Of a stretch of DNA of 64,000 bases, positions 10,510 to 22,594 are shown piece after piece. Position 1 is the first letter of the stretch. Every line of letters starts with the position of its first letter. The position numbers and the translations under genes were made by a program. The notes under the pieces were generated by a model that ran no database searches, was not told the origin of the DNA, and was given only the letters and a program-made list of their open reading frames with translations. The stretch is from positions 37,678,036-37,742,035 of the forward strand of contig NC_030820.1 of assembly GCF_001704415.2 (NCBI RefSeq), given 5' to 3'. This stretch comes from Capra hircus (Eukaryota; Chordata; Mammalia; Artiodactyla; Bovidae).

Positions 10510-13500
10510 GTAATCTTCTCAATCCTGATGCTTGCAGTTATGTTTCCCAGAGTAGAAGGCACCCCTATAGCTAGTGAGGAGCTGCTTTCAGATGATAGTA
10601 TTAACAGCATTTTTTTATAACTCACTTCTTTATCATGACAACGCTATGAAGCACAGTTACAATTATCCCCATTTTACAGATAAAGCAGAGAGATCAAGCA
10701 CTTTGACTAAAAGATGTATAAAATTCATTTGTTTTATAAGCTATAGACTTAAGTATTAGAATTTCCTGTTTTGTTTTGTTTTTTTGATGGAATAGTCAAT
10801 CATCACATAATGGAGTTCTAGTTGTTGCTAGGCATTCTGTTCAGAATCTAGTAAATGCCCCCTTGGTCTGCTTATCAGCAGAGACTGACTCGTAAATTTA
10901 AAGACTGGCAATAAGTCAGAACGTGTGATCTGTATTTAGATCTTAGTAAACTGAGGTAGATGTTCAGAGCCTGCAACTCCTGTCCTAACTCACTAACTTG
11001 GACAACCAAAGAGAATAGCTTTTGTAAAACAGATTCCACCCAAAAGCAAGGTGAAAGAAGAGACCGTTAGTACAGGTGAATTCGCTGCTGCCCCAGCAGG
11101 ATCACAGTTGTTAAAGCTAAGTTTGCACTGAGCATCCTTTAGTCCACGCTTCCTAGAGTGCAGGACATGCACCAGTACTGGTCCAGAAGCACTTTAATTT
11201 TTAATACAGAAGTAATACTTTGAGGCATCTTAGAACAAAGATATGTGTGTGCATAGCACATTAAACTTGTGGTCACGTGTTTTAAAGGAAAAATGTTAAG
11301 TATTTAGGTGGCGTTTGGATATGGCGAAAATGGTCAAGCCCCATATAAATTCCTCAGCTGCCTCAGCCAAGGACTGGATGCCAGAGCTGACTACCTTCTT
11401 AACGTGGTTAATTAGTAACAACCACCAAATTTCTCAGCTTGTTAAATGAGCAACATTTTTAAAAAATATTTTAATGGCATTTTAAGTTTTTTATCTGAAA
11501 CACTAGCATTTAAAATGGACATTGTTTCCTATGGAAAGTTTTGTTTTGTTTTATTCTCTTTGAACCAGAAATATTACAGCTTGTGGGAATCTAAGAAACC
11601 TGCTGGGATGTTGCATACCTAGGTCTGTAGCTCTTGGCACAAAGGAAGGAAGTACTTTGCTGGCTCTTTGATAAAGGGGAGGAGTTGTTTGGTTTGAGCC
11701 AGCCCACTATCCCAGGCAGAAAGAAAACTGGTTGACTCCATGAAGTCAACTTTATAGATCTAGATTACTATGATATGATTTCTCCGTCAATTTAGGATCA
11801 ACCTTAAACAGGCAGAATTAATTTTTTTTTTTTTTAAATAATAGGGCAGTCACATACAGATTGATGTCATGGCCCAAAATAAAGAAGAAAGAATAAGAGC
11901 AGGAAGGGACGTCCCTGGCAGTCCAGTGGCTCCACTGCAGCAGTGCTAGTTCCATCCCTGGTCAGGGAACTAAGATGCCACATGCTGTACAGTGTGACCA
12001 GAAAAACCCCAAAACAGGGTCATTTTCCCAAGCACCAGTTTACCTTTTGAAGATTGCAGAGGATAAGGAAGTCTGACTTTGATTTATACTTGTGTTGATC
12101 CTAGAGGGAAAGCTGGCGGTTATTTTTTCCGGGTTTTGTTTTGTTTTGTTTTGTTTTGCTACATTGAATATTTTTTTAATTCTAAAATACCCATGCTTGT
12201 CAGTTAGAATATAGGAGATTCATGATTTTTTTGTTGTTAATATAAGACTTGAAAACACTGCACTTTTATTCCTTCAATTTATTCAAGGAACACTCTAACT
12301 TAATTGCTATCTGCAATAACTCTTAAATCTTTTAAAATTTATTTTCACAAGTTGAATCATGTTTAATGTTCTTAGCTTTACAATCCTAAGGGATCCTGTA
12401 ATCCAGATCCTCGTGTTTGTTGCCTCGCACCTTACACGTGAAGAGCTCGCCAGGGATAAAGACTGCACTGGAGAATGGGTTGTCTCTTAGCTTGGCTCTT
12501 GATAAAGCAGTTTTTTTCCTTCCTGTTTTTAACATGTTTGTGTTCTGCTTCATTAAAGCTAATCTGTAGATGAAAACTACACTTCTTTTCCCTGGGTTTT
12601 AATTCCATAAGTCTTAAACATTTGTAGGCCTTTTATGTACTGATAAATCCAATTAAGCCAGGTAAATTTGGAGTGGAATAACTTAGGTCCTCAGTTGAAT
12701 TTCACTTCACTTTCTAAGTTGTGTCCCTAAAGCAATTCCATTTTTTGCCAGTAATAGAACTGACCTTTCAAAACCTTTGTAAAAACTAGTTGGCAAAGGT
12801 AACATGGTTTGACATTGCCTCATTAGCTGAGATGACTCCCCATTTTCTGTGGGTGTGTCTCCAAGCACATATATTTCCTCCTCTGTTTCTGTGTGTCGCT
12901 CTACCTGATGGCCCCTGAGTTTTCTCCTTGCTCTTCTGGATGATGGGCTGGAATGAGCTTGGACTCTGAGGCCAGGCCCATGCAGCTTTTTGCTTTTGGG
13001 CAATTTAATAGCCACTGCCTGGGCCTCATTAAAATGGGAGTGAAGAGCCTTATCTTGCCAGGTTGCTGTGTTTGAAAGTTAACAGTTTGAAAGTGCCAAA
13101 CAGCGCTTAGCATAGCAATACCCTCTGTCTTTCCTTCCTTAATCAAGAGTCAAGTGAATATATAATATATCTCGCACTTGTTGAATATGTTTGTGTCCTC
13201 TTTTCTTAAAAGTGTATGAGAGAAAAAAAAACGAGGACAGAGCCGCTATCTCAGGCTGCTTTCGTCCTAAAAGCAAGCGCAGGTGCAGAATCATGTTTTC
13301 CTCCCCTCCCCCAAGCCCCACAATGTTAATTCCGGCATGCCTTGATTTTCATGCCTTTCCTGTCACTAAGCCTATTGGTAAAGGATGCCTCCACCAGTGT
13401 TCATAAGTCAGATTTGGTTGTAAAAAGAACTATAAACAAGCGCAGTTCTGTAAATGTCTAACAACTATCACAGTTGGTTAACTTACTGGTTACGTACATT

Positions 13501-16500
13501 AAATGAATTCTGAAATTCACAGTGCTATGTGAATTCACTAGATATGGTCCTGTAGCCCCCAAATCTTCAATTCTAGCTTTGGCCTAATTCTACTAGAAAT
13601 GCTTCAGTTTAATCCATTGTATTATCTAAGCTCTTCTAGTCCCTTTTGTTCTCAAAGTGCATTCTTATGCATTCTTAGAAGGCTGAAATATGGTTTCTTA
13701 GAGGTTATCACTTAAAGGAAATTCATGTGATTTTTAATTTCACTGTTCAGAGTCTTATAGAGTATTTGTTCTTTAGGCCTAGCTTTGTTTGGGATATTTT
13801 TTTGTTGTTGTCCATTTCCTCTGATTTTCTTTTCAGACATGTTTTTACAAGGGAAGCAATTTCATGGAGCCTTGGAAAGCATACTTTCACCCCAGGGGAA
13901 CTTAAAAGAGAGAGATGAAAGTCTCCTTGAATCTGGCTACGTCCAAAGTGTGCAGCATGTTTTGAAAGACATCAGTGGAGTGCGGGCCCTGGAAAGTGCG
14001 GTTAAACATGAGACCTTACAGTATGTGGGTCTTCTGGACTGTGTGGCTGATTATCAGTAAGTATATTTGGTTTTTCACATCAAGTGTGGAGGTGAGAGAA
14101 TTCTGGGTGGACGCATGGTTCCCATCCAGCGCTAGTTTTTCCTCTCAGCTCCTGCTTCAAGGTAGAGCCTGTGCAAAGTCGCATCAGGTGAGAGCCACAT
14201 CATCCTTGTCAATCTATGTGCCCAAGTCAGGGTGTTTGGCAGAGGAAAGGTGTAACTGTCCAGTATGGCTAGGATGGCCTGTTTTCCAGCATGTCCCCCC
14301 GCTCCCTACACTGAGGCAAGGTACCAGCCATAAGATCCAATCTGATTCCTGCATTGTTTTTCCTGTTTTGCTAAAAATGACACCGTGGTCTGTTGGCCCT
14401 GAAAATCAACTTTCTTCAAGGCTTCCATGCAGTGTTTGACATGCATAGGAACACTGAGCTCACTAAAACTTCCTGTGATCTTTAAATTGCTGCTGTTACT
14501 GTTTTCCCCACTTATTCCAGATTTCGAGGGTAGATATAATCTGCAGATATCCATATTCCCCAAAAAAGCATGTGAGCAAAAAAGAGGGTGGGGGCAAAAT
14601 CTGTTAGTATAACCCATGGAACTCTAGTTAAAAGATACTGGGCTCTGGAGACAAGCTGCCTGAGTTTGGTTTCTGGGTTTTCTTCTTAACTTTGGGCTAC
14701 TTACTTAGCTTCTCTGTACCTCCATTTGTTCATCTGTAAAATAGGACAAATAATAGTACCTACCTCACAGGTTTGTTACAGAGGTTAAATGTAATCCTGG
14801 TACAGTACTTAAAATGCATACTATCTGCTCAGAAAGTGTTAGCTTTGTTATTTTGACCCCCTTCTCTCTTTTTAACTGCTGTTTAGTATGAATGAACTGT
14901 ATCCACTTCCATATTGGGAGCTCTGGGTTATTTCTAGAGTTTCACAGTTACAAACTGTAGCAGTGACCAGGTCTCCTCATGTTCTGTCCGGACAGTTTTT
15001 TCCGGCAGGTGCACAGGTTCATTGGTTTGTTTTGGTGAGCGACCTATGAGATATGAATAAATCCAGTCGATCTGAAGTGGGCCTGGGCACGAATAGTTCT
15101 TAAATTCTCCAGGCACTTGTCACTTGCACCCGGGATATCAAACCATTCCTCTATGGTACAGACCTGAAAGGGAAATTGCGGGGTCACAGGGAACGGGTGT
15201 TTTAACACTGTGTCTCATCATTCCAGTCTGCGTTTCAAAATGAACTAGGCTAAGCACCTTTTCATTTGTTAAAGAGCTATTTGTGGACTGTCTTACTGCA
15301 ATTTTAATTTGGGTTTATACTATTAAGATTTTTTTACATAATATTAAGTTCTATAAGTTATAGCACATTTCTGGAAACAGTGGTACATGGCAGAAGTCTA
15401 TACTGTAGGATATTTTGATTTTATCAAGGGAGAGAACTGGGAATGATAGTCCCCTGGGGATGCTGGGACCTCTCTTCGTTTGCAGAGATTGTCAAGCTTT
15501 ACAGGATGGAAAACAGTTACAAGGATGATGTATTACCTCCACATCTGCACCATCCAGTAGGGTAGCAGTGGGCCCCATAGGTCGCTAAGTGCTTGACTAG
15601 GGCTGGTCCAAATGGACGTGTGCTGTAAATACACAAACTAGATTTCAGTGAGTTCGCACAAAAAAGAATGTAAAATATCTCACTAACAACTTTTTAATGT
15701 TAATTATATACTGAAATGATCATATTTTGGATATATTGGGTTAAATAAAATATTAAGATTTTACCTGTTTCTTTTTGGATGTAGCTACTGGAAAATTTTA
15801 AATGGTGTGTTTAGCTCACATTTTCTTTCATTTAGACAGCACTCCTCTAGCCTGGTTTTATAAATACCTTCAGTTCAGTTCAGTCGCTCAGTCGTGTCCA
15901 ACTTTGTGACCCCATGAATTGCAGCGCGCCAGGCCTCCCTGTCCATCACCAACTCCCAGAGTTCACTAAATACCTTGCATAGGTTCTAACTCCAGGGCTA
16001 TGTTAACAGGAAGATCTCCCTCTGAACAGCTGGTTTTGAACCTGAAGTCAAGGCAGAGCAGTAAGCGCGCTTGAGGGTCACTGGTTCTCAACCCATCTGC
16101 CCTGCAGTCCTTTTAACATGCGGTTGGCAAGTGTAAAACCCCACCAGGATGGGGGAGAGGGAGGAAGGTACTGGTTATTTTATTAAAAAAAAAGAAGTGG
16201 CAGGACTTTTTTTCTTTTCCCAAGATCCCTAATAGAAAATAATATATCCCTTCCCTGTGTGTAAACTTCTAGGACAGGAACCAGGTCTTCTCATTTGAAT
16301 TTATACATATTGCTGCTACTTTTAAGTGTTGATGGACTTGAACTCCAGCTTTGGTTTCTTAGGCGCCATGATGCTTGGTCCCTTACAATGGGGACTTTGC
16401 TGCTGGTCTGTTGTGGTTCATTCTGATAGACGTTTGAAGCAAAGCAGATGTAGTTTCAGTTCCCATGTCAACTATTAAACTGTGGAGGTCCAAAGAGAAG

Positions 16501-17414
16501 CCTAGAAAGTTTAGAGGCTTGCTCTGGGGAGACTGGGCCCTCGCTGCAGCCCTGTGGTCAACCCCTTCACACCTCGTCACTGACCTGAATGAGGGGCTCA
16601 ACACCTCTTCAGTTCCAAGGAAAGCTCAGGAGGGCTGTCTGCTTGAAACTGGGGGCAATGGAAGCCATAGTCATTGGGTGACAAGCAGCAAACTATAGTA
16701 AGAAAAGGGTTAACCTAACAGAGTCTCTGTTTGAGCTGTCACCTTCAAGGGCTTCCTTTGGTTTCTCTCTAGGGGCAAGCTTTGTGTGATTGATTGGAAG
16801 ACATCAGAGAAGCCAAAGCCTTTCATCCGAAACACATTTGACAACCCACTGCAAGTTGTGGCATATGTCGGTGCTGTGAACCACGACGCCAACTACAGCT
16901 TTCAGGTCAGGACGAAGAGCCTGGCTTGCTTCAGGCTTTGCCCATGCCAGGCCATAGCGCCTTCAAGTTCTGTCCTGTGTGTATCCGACTGCTTCCTCTG
17001 TTCTGTCCTTCTGCACTTCACAGAGCACTTTCCCCACTTCCTGGGCTTTTTGTTGTTAATAGTTCTTTAATGATCACAGCGAGTTCTTCACGTTCATCTT
17101 TCTGTTCTTGTGTATCATCAGCCCGACTTAGAAACTGAGGTGGGAGCTCTCAGTGCTGATTGTTTTGCTCTGGGCTTGCCCTGGAGTGAAAAGGGCGCGA
17201 GCTTCTGTCCTGCTGCCGCTGCAAACTCTGAAATCGCCCTGCTCTTTCCTAGGTTCAGTGCGGCTTGATCGTGGTGGCCTACAAAAACGGGTCCCCTGCC
17301 CACCCACATTTCATGGACGCCGAGCTCTGCTCCCAGTACTGGGCAAAGTGGCTTCTTCGACTGGAAGAATATACAAAGAAGGAAAAGAGCCAGAATATCC
17401 AGAAACTAGATTAG
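9996..17414 (+). CDS. MGME1: MGME1, mitochondrial genome maintenance exonuclease 1 (four coding exons)
   Basis: Coding exons 9996-10509, 13837-14056, 16773-16905 and 17253-17414 join in phase into 342 residues with no stop or frameshift. The human protein has 344. Every junction has a GT donor and an AG acceptor. The N-terminus (MKVFQTICRQLQSSKRFF) is basic and lacks acidic residues until position 20, as expected of a mitochondrial presequence. The nuclease core is PD-(D/E)XK: Asp239 in LLDCVADYQ and Asp252/Lys254 in CVIDWKTSEKP correspond to the human catalytic Asp238, Asp251 and Lys253. The enzyme trims single-stranded DNA flaps during mitochondrial DNA replication in the matrix. It cooperates with POLG, and human loss causes mtDNA depletion and deletions. 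The C-terminus ends QNIQKLD, three residues shorter than human. I chose the ATG at 9996 because it aligns with the human start. An upstream in-frame extension is discussed in the findings. Confidence 0.95.
10640..10712 (+). mobile_element. MIR/L2-type ancient repeat piece
   Basis: 'aattatccccattttacagataaagcagag' is the conserved core shared by MIR-family repeats. It is short and diverged. Confidence 0.5.
11904..12015 (+). mobile_element. CHR-type SINE
   Basis: 'gggacgtccctggcagtccagtggc' through 'atccctggtcagggaactaagatgccacatgc'. Confidence 0.75.
12134..12158 (+). repeat. (TTTTG)5 microsatellite
   Basis: Five perfect TTTTG units in intron 2 of MGME1. Confidence 0.9.
12955..13115 (+). mobile_element. 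MIR SINE
   Basis: The order 'gagcttggactctgaggcc', 'gggcaattta', 'cattaaaatggg', then 'tgccaaacagcgcttagcata' follows MIR layout at high divergence. Confidence 0.55.
13837..14056 (+). CDS. MGME1: MGME1 exon 3
   Basis: Encodes residues 172-244 and two bases of codon 245, including FLQGKQFHGALESILS and the catalytic-region Asp239 in GLLDCVADYQ. The donor is CA|GTAAGT. Confidence 0.94.
14640..14860 (+). mobile_element. MIR SINE
   Basis: Clear MIR landmarks: 'ggctacttacttagcttctctgtacctc', 'catctgtaaaatagg', 'cctacctcacaggtttgtt' and 'ggttaaatgtaatcc'. Confidence 0.8.
15871..15966 (-). mobile_element. 96-bp BovB 3'-end insertion with target-site duplication
   Basis: It begins in the TTCAGTTCAGT tail repeat and continues to 'accaactcccagagttcac'. 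The insert is flanked by taaatacctt at 15861-15870 and 15967-15976, so it is a very short 5'-truncated BovB insertion. Confidence 0.85.
16773..16905 (+). CDS. MGME1: MGME1 exon 4 (catalytic motif)
   Basis: Encodes the rest of codon 245 through residue 289. It carries the CVIDWKTSEKPKPF active-site strand, with Asp252 and Lys254 as the D-x-K pair, and the NPLQVVAYVGAVNHD helix. The donor is CAG|GTCAGG. Confidence 0.95.
16906..17252 (+). other. MGME1: MGME1 intron 4
   Basis: Short intron of 347 bases with no recognised repeat. It ends in CTGCTCTTTCCTAG. Confidence 0.85.
17253..17414 (+). CDS. MGME1: MGME1 exon 5 and stop
   Basis: Encodes residues 290-342: VQCGLIVVAYKNGSPAHPHF through ELCSQYWAKWLLRLEEYTKK to the TAG at 17412-17414. 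Loss of the last few human residues reflects an earlier stop. Confidence 0.95.
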   Translation, partial: VQCGLIVVAYKNGSPAHPHFMDAELCSQYWAKWLLRLEEYTKKEKSQNIQKLD

Positions 17415-18400
17415 GGGCAGGAAGCCTCATGGGAACAGGAAGTGCTTGATCACAGTCGGGAAGTTGTGTCGCTGTTTGCTGTGATCTGAGATCAGGTGCC
17501 ATAGGGTCTGAGAGCTGCATCAACACAGGCGCAACCAGTAACTTGTTGGAATTATTGCAACTAAAAAGGTGAAGCCAGAAAAGTTAAAATCAAAGAACTG
17601 GACTCGTGCCCATAAAAGACCAGCTCTGCTACCTCTGGCTGGCATTTTCCTGAATAAGGGGCAGGCAGCACTGGACTGGCACAGTGTTGGTGACTCTCAG
17701 ACCTTCTGTGTCCAGGGCAGGACATTCAGTCTTCGCACTGAGACATTCAGGGTGGTGAGGTTTGGTGTGCCAAGTGCTTTCCTGGGGCACACCGTGGGGA
17801 TGGGGCCACACACCCCCAGGGTGTGTGTGTAGTGAGAATTCCTATCAGCTAACTGCTTCAGCCAGTGGAGGTTCCTAAATCATGCCTTAGGTTTTGGGGT
17901 TCCCTGTATTTCATATGAGGAAGAAAGCATCTATTTACCATTTTTAAAGAATAAACGTGATCTCTTAGCCTCCAGTAAACATTGCTCTCTGGAAAGATGG
18001 TGCACACTCCCCGTATCGTTGCATTGCCCCTTGGCCTTCTTCCAGGTAATTCTCAGAAGTGGCTGGGCCTTCTCTGAGAATCATACTTCTGGGTATTTTG
18101 GTAGCTATCTTCTGGTTTCAGTCAAGGAACCGTGTACATGGAGAAAATTGTTTATGGAATTTTCCAGCTACGGGGAATAATAATGACATGTTTTGGTTTC
18201 TTTTTTTCTGTGATCAGTGATAAAATTGATTAGTAGTCACTGGGTTTGGGAAACCTAAATAAACGCCCACTACCGCCCTGAGGGATGGCTCCCTGTTTCA
18301 TGGAGTAGGTTAGCACTTAAGTTACAGTTGCTATCTTAAAATAGTAGGTGCTACAATCACTTTTTGCTTTCATTAGCCATTAATTATAAGAAATAAAAGA
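17415..18400 (+). other. MGME1: MGME1 3' UTR with three candidate poly(A) signals
   Basis: AATAAA hexamers occur at 17950-17955, 18258-18263 and 18392-18397. The stretch is free of recognised SINEs, and the last hexamer is followed by a T-rich segment near 18418-18435. That makes it a reasonable distal cleavage site. Which one is used cannot be read from sequence. Confidence 0.6.
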
Positions 18401-18658
18401 TGAAGTAAAGGCTTTTGGTTTTGCTTTTTATTTAAATATGTGCCTTTACAGGGTGATTTCACAAACCTGGAATTGTTTAGATTTTGTTTGTAAATTCAGA
18501 ATCTTAACCCATCTTAATCTTGACCCAGTAGCTTTGGGGTGTGTTATATGTATATGCACACGGTCATCTCACAGGGAACATGAGCTTTGAGTGGGGCAGA
18601 GGATTGAGGGAGACTTTGTGATGACTCCCCACACCTCTCATGCTTTTCAAGCAGCCTA

Positions 18659-18859
18659 GTGAGTGAATGAGTAAAAATCGCTCAGTCGTGTCCAGCTCTG
18701 CGACCCCATGGACTATAGAATCCATGGAATTCTCCAGGCCAGAATACTGGAGTGGGTAGCCTTTCCCTTCACCAGGGGATCTTCCCCATGCAGGGATCAA
18801 ACCCAGGTCTCCCACATTGCAGACAGATTCTTTACCAGCTGAACCACAAAGGAAGCCTC
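18659..18859 (-). mobile_element. Bov-tA SINE with target-site duplication
   Basis: Antisense BovA body then reversed tRNA head ending 'aaccacaaaggaagcc'. Flanking tcaagcagccta occurs at 18647-18658 and 18860-18871. Confidence 0.9.
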
Positions 18860-19063
18860 TCAAGCAGCCTATATTCCTGTAATTTCCAAAGTCAGGAATC
18901 ACGTGAGACTATTCAGAGTGTCCCAGCTGGTGTGGCCCCAGCCCCACCAAGCACCACCCTGGAGTTCAGAAGCCCAGACCCAGCAAGTTCTCTCTGGTGA
19001 AGATAGTCATACCCTGGACCTGTCATTCTGCACCCTGCGCTAGTTCAGTTCAGTCCCAAGCTA

Positions 19064-20203
19064 GTTCGGTTCAGTCATTCACCCATGTCTGAGTCTTTGT
19101 GACCCCATGGACTATAGCACGCCAGGCCTCCCTGTCCATCACCAACTCCCGGAATTTACTCAAACTCATGTCCATTGGGTTGGTGATGCCATTCAACCAT
19201 CTCATCCTCTCTTGTCCCCTTCTCCCGCCTTCAATCTTTCCCAGCATCAGGGTCTTTTCCACTAAATCAGCTCTTCACCTCAGGTGGCCACAGTATTAGA
19301 GTTTCAGTTTCAGCATCAGTCCTTCCAATGAACACCCAGGACTGATCTCCTTTAGGATGGACTGGTTTGATCTCCTTGCAGTCCAAGGGACTCTCAAGAG
19401 TCTTCTCCAACACCACGGTTCAAAAGCATCTGTTCTTCAGTGCTCAGCTTTCTTTATGGTCCAACTCTCACATCCATACATGACTACTGGAAAAACCATA
19501 GATTTGACTATATGGAACTTTGTTGGTAAAGTAATGTCTCTGCTTTTTAATACGCTGTCTAGGTTGACCATAGCTTTTCTTCCAGGGAGCAAGTGTCTTA
19601 ATTTCATTGCTGCAGTCACTGTTTGAGTGATTTTGGAGCCCAAGAAAATAAAAGTCTGTCACTGTTTCCATTGTTTCCCCATCTGTTTGCCATGAAGTGA
19701 TGGGACCAGATGCCATGGTCTTAGTGTTTTGAATGTTGAGTTTTAAGCCAGCTTTTTCACTCTTTCACTTTCATCAGGAGGCTCTTTAGTTCCTGTTTGC
19801 TTTCTGCCATAAGAGTGGTATCATCTGCGTATCTGAGATTACTGATATTCCCCCTGCAATCTTGATTCCAGCTTGTGCTTCATCCAGTCCAGCGTTTTGC
19901 ATGATATACTCTGCATATAAGTTAAATAAGCAGGGTGACAACATACAGCCTTGACGTATTCCTTTCTCAATTTGGAACCAGTTCGTTGTTCCATGTCCGG
20001 TTCTACCTATTGCTTCTTGACCTGCATACAGATTTCTCAGGAGGCAGGTAAGGTAGTCTGGTAGCCCCATCTCTTGAAGAATTTTCCACAGTTTGTTGAG
20101 ATCCATACAGTCAAAGGCTTTAGCATAGTCAACGAAGCAGAAGTAGATGTTTTTCTGGCGGTCTCTTGCTTTTTCTATAATCCAGCGGATGTTGGCAATT
20201 TGC
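19064..20203 (-). pseudogene. BovB (RTE) LINE 3' fragment with broken reverse-transcriptase frame
   Basis: The minus strand encodes part of an RTE-type reverse transcriptase. It is 5'-truncated inside the RT domain. Visible motifs are FVDYAKAFDCMD at about 20125-20090, GIRQGCMLSPCLFNLY at about 19975-19930, and a YADDTTL catalytic motif near 19830-19805. The catalytic motif lies in a different frame, so at least one frameshift separates it from the upstream motifs. Downstream are the conserved 'VLKSRDITLPTK' and 'FPVVMYGCESW' segments, then 'MRWLNGITNPMDMSLSKFRELVMDREAW' with further breaks. Flanking tcccaagcta at 19054-19063 and 20204-20213 marks a clean target-site duplication. The copy cannot encode an active enzyme. 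Confidence 0.9.
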
Positions 20204-20681
20204 TCCCAAGCTAAGGTGGCACCAATTGTGCCATGAAGGACCCTCAATCTGCCCAGGAAGCCCTGCTGGGGGCAAGGACAATTACAGCCTCCCTGCAGCC
20301 CCCACCCCTCAGCCTCCCCAGTGATGGATGCTCAGCCCTGGGGGTGCGGGGGCGTCAAGCGAAATGCAGTTTCACTGCCGAGGCTCAGAAGAGCACATCT
20401 AAGGAGCCACAGCTTTTCAAGAGTCGCTGTGGCTGTCACCGGTGTCTGGATTCCTCCTGCTCCCAAGTGTGACGTGGCATATTAAACTCCAGTGAAGTGA
20501 AACAGGACTTGCAGCAAGGAGAGAGTCTAATTGAGGATAATTCAAACATTTTGAAAAGGAGGTGCAGATAGCTCTCACAAAAGTGCAGAACAGCCAAACT
20601 GCCCTGAGCTTTGAGAGCATCCAATAGATGCAAAGCTATCTGCTCAAAAACTATTCCCCTTTTTCATCTGCAATCCTACAC

Positions 20682-20803
20682 TTTTTTTTTTTTTTTTTTG
20701 GCCTGTGGCTTGTGGAATCTTAGTTCCCTGACCAGGGATTGAACCCAAGCCCTGGCACTGAAAGTGCAGAATCCTAACCACTGTACCACTGGGAAACTCC
20801 CTA
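20682..20803 (-). mobile_element. CHR-type SINE with 18-base A-tail
   Basis: A T run at 20682-20699 is followed by 'ggcctgtggcttgtggaatcttagttccc' and ends 'accactgggaaactccc'. The intact tail suggests a fairly young copy. Confidence 0.85.
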
Positions 20804-21077
20804 TGCCTTATTATTATTAATGCATTTAGCAGCTAGCAAAAGCTCCATGGTGGCACTGAAAGCCAAATTTCAATTTTTTAGCCCCCTCAGACTTGGCTTC
20901 TCGCTCAGAGCCATTAGCCCCCCTTAATCTGGGACCATTAACCTCTATAAACCTCTTCCAGTTCTAGGAAAGCTTGTCAACAAAATCCAACATAACGATT
21001 TTCGTAAGCATTCACCCTAGTGAATACAGGAAGCAGGTTAGTCCTAAGTCATTGTGTTTCTAGGTAGCCCGTTTGCA

Positions 21078-21160
21078 TGGAGGATCCCATGGACAGAGGA
21101 GCCTGGCAGGCTACACTCCATGGGGTCACAAAGAGTCGGACACGACTGAGAGCACATAAA
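21078..21160 (+). mobile_element. BovA/Bov-tA 3' fragment
   Basis: 'gaggatcccatggacagaggagcctggcagg' to 'aagagtcggacacgactgag'. The tRNA head is missing. Confidence 0.8.
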
Positions 21161-21782
21161 GTCATTCTTATTTAATTTGCCTACAGGCTTTAGAAGGAGT
21201 TGGAGGGGATAATTTGTTTTAATCACTGATCTTTCCACCTAAGCAATGATACATTTGATTATAACCTACCCCACCGTCCTCCTACACACAAAAACCAAAG
21301 CAAGGTAGGTTGGACCTTTTATGTTTTAAGAAATACCGTAGTCGTTTGGAGTTGTTGCCTAAGGAGAAACACTGCCTTAAATCAAACCAATCAGTTACTA
21401 AGTAAAAGACAGAAGTGACTCTCCTGGGTTCCCACCACCTCCTTCCTTTCCTTCCAGGTTAACAAGATGTCCTGGCTGGCATCTAACCACTCAGCTTGAA
21501 AGCTATTTACACTAAAGAGAATTTCTAGGGAGACCACCTTATGTGAGCAAAGGCTTCCCTGGTGTCTTGACAATCATAGCTGTCAGGTTTAAGAAATGCA
21601 TTTGTGAAGATCAATCATAAAACACTATTTGGAGTTAGAGTGGGATTTGAGATTTTTCCTTTTTGCTCAAGAGGTTTAGGGAGGGAGATGGGGAGACGGA
21701 GAGAAAAAAATAATAGGCATTACACATAAAAGCCCTTCTCCTTAATCCTGTTTCCCTCTCCCTTGCGATGTGTGTATGCCTG

Positions 21783-21987
21783 TTAAGTCACTTTAGTCGT
21801 GTCCGACTCTTTGCAACCCCATGGACTGTAGCCTGCCAGGCTCCTCTGTCCAAGGGACTCTCCAGGCAAGAATAGTGGAATGGGTAGCCATTCCCTTCTA
21901 CAGGGGATCTTCCTGACCCAGGGATAGAACTTGGGTCTCTGGCATTGCAGGTAGATTCTTGAACCGTCTGAACCACCAGGGAAGCCT
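21783..21987 (-). mobile_element. Bov-tA SINE
   Basis: Antisense copy from 'agtcactttagtcgtgtccgactc' to 'gaaccaccagggaagc'. Both the body and the tRNA head are present. Confidence 0.9.
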
Positions 21988-22321
21988 CCATCATAAACAA
22001 ACACCGTTATAAATTTGGTGCGTTCTCTTTCTAGCATGTCCTTTTGCAGTCTTAAAACTTACACCTGTGCTGGTCTCCATGCATAACAGGCAGTTGTGCT
22101 TTCTGTGTTGGTTTCTACCTCTGTCTCAACACGAGTCTCAAAACCATCCAGGTTGATGGCCCTAAATCCAGCACAGGGCCGGCAGCCACTCTGCATGTCC
22201 CCTCCTACTTCACAGTCTCACCCATGAGCTGTTAGACTGTTCTCTCCCGCCGACAGCGCTGCAGTGAGCACGCCCACGTGTGCCTACAGGACACGCGAGG
22301 CACATGCAGTGCAGCGGAAGC

Positions 22322-22480
22322 AGATGTGGGTCTTGGCCCTGCCACTTACCAGCTCTGTGACCTTGGGCAAGTTACCTGACCTCTCTGTGGCTGACTTCCT
22401 CATTTGTAAGTTGACGGGAAATGAGAGCATTTCTTTGAGCTGTGCAGATTAAATGTGGCTGCATGCCTGGCACACGACAG
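22322..22480 (+). mobile_element. MIR SINE
   Basis: 'ctgccacttaccagctctgtgaccttgggcaagttacctgacctctctg' is diagnostic of MIR. The 3' part fades into 'tgcctggcacacgacagg'. Confidence 0.8.
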
Positions 22481-22594
22481 GCTTCATCTTCATCAAGATA
22501 AGGCCTGCCGTGTCCACCGGATCCCCATCGTGCCCGGCGTGAGCGTCACTGCCCAGTTCCACCACCACTGTGATGTCAGCTCCAGCTCCCACCA

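Larger units (their letters stand above)
10510..13836 (+). other. MGME1: MGME1 intron 2
   Basis: Holds an MIR/L2-like piece (10640-10712), a CHR SINE (11904-12015), a (TTTTG)5 run (12134-12158) and a MIR (12955-13115). The remainder is AT-rich with no recognisable gene. The acceptor is a long pyrimidine tract ending TTTTCAG at 13836. Confidence 0.85.
14057..16772 (+). other. MGME1: MGME1 intron 3
   Basis: Contains a well-preserved MIR (14640-14860) and a short BovB insert with target-site duplications (15871-15966). Nothing else is recognisable in 14060-14640, 14860-15860 or 15980-16770. The acceptor is TTTCTCTCTAG. Confidence 0.85.
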
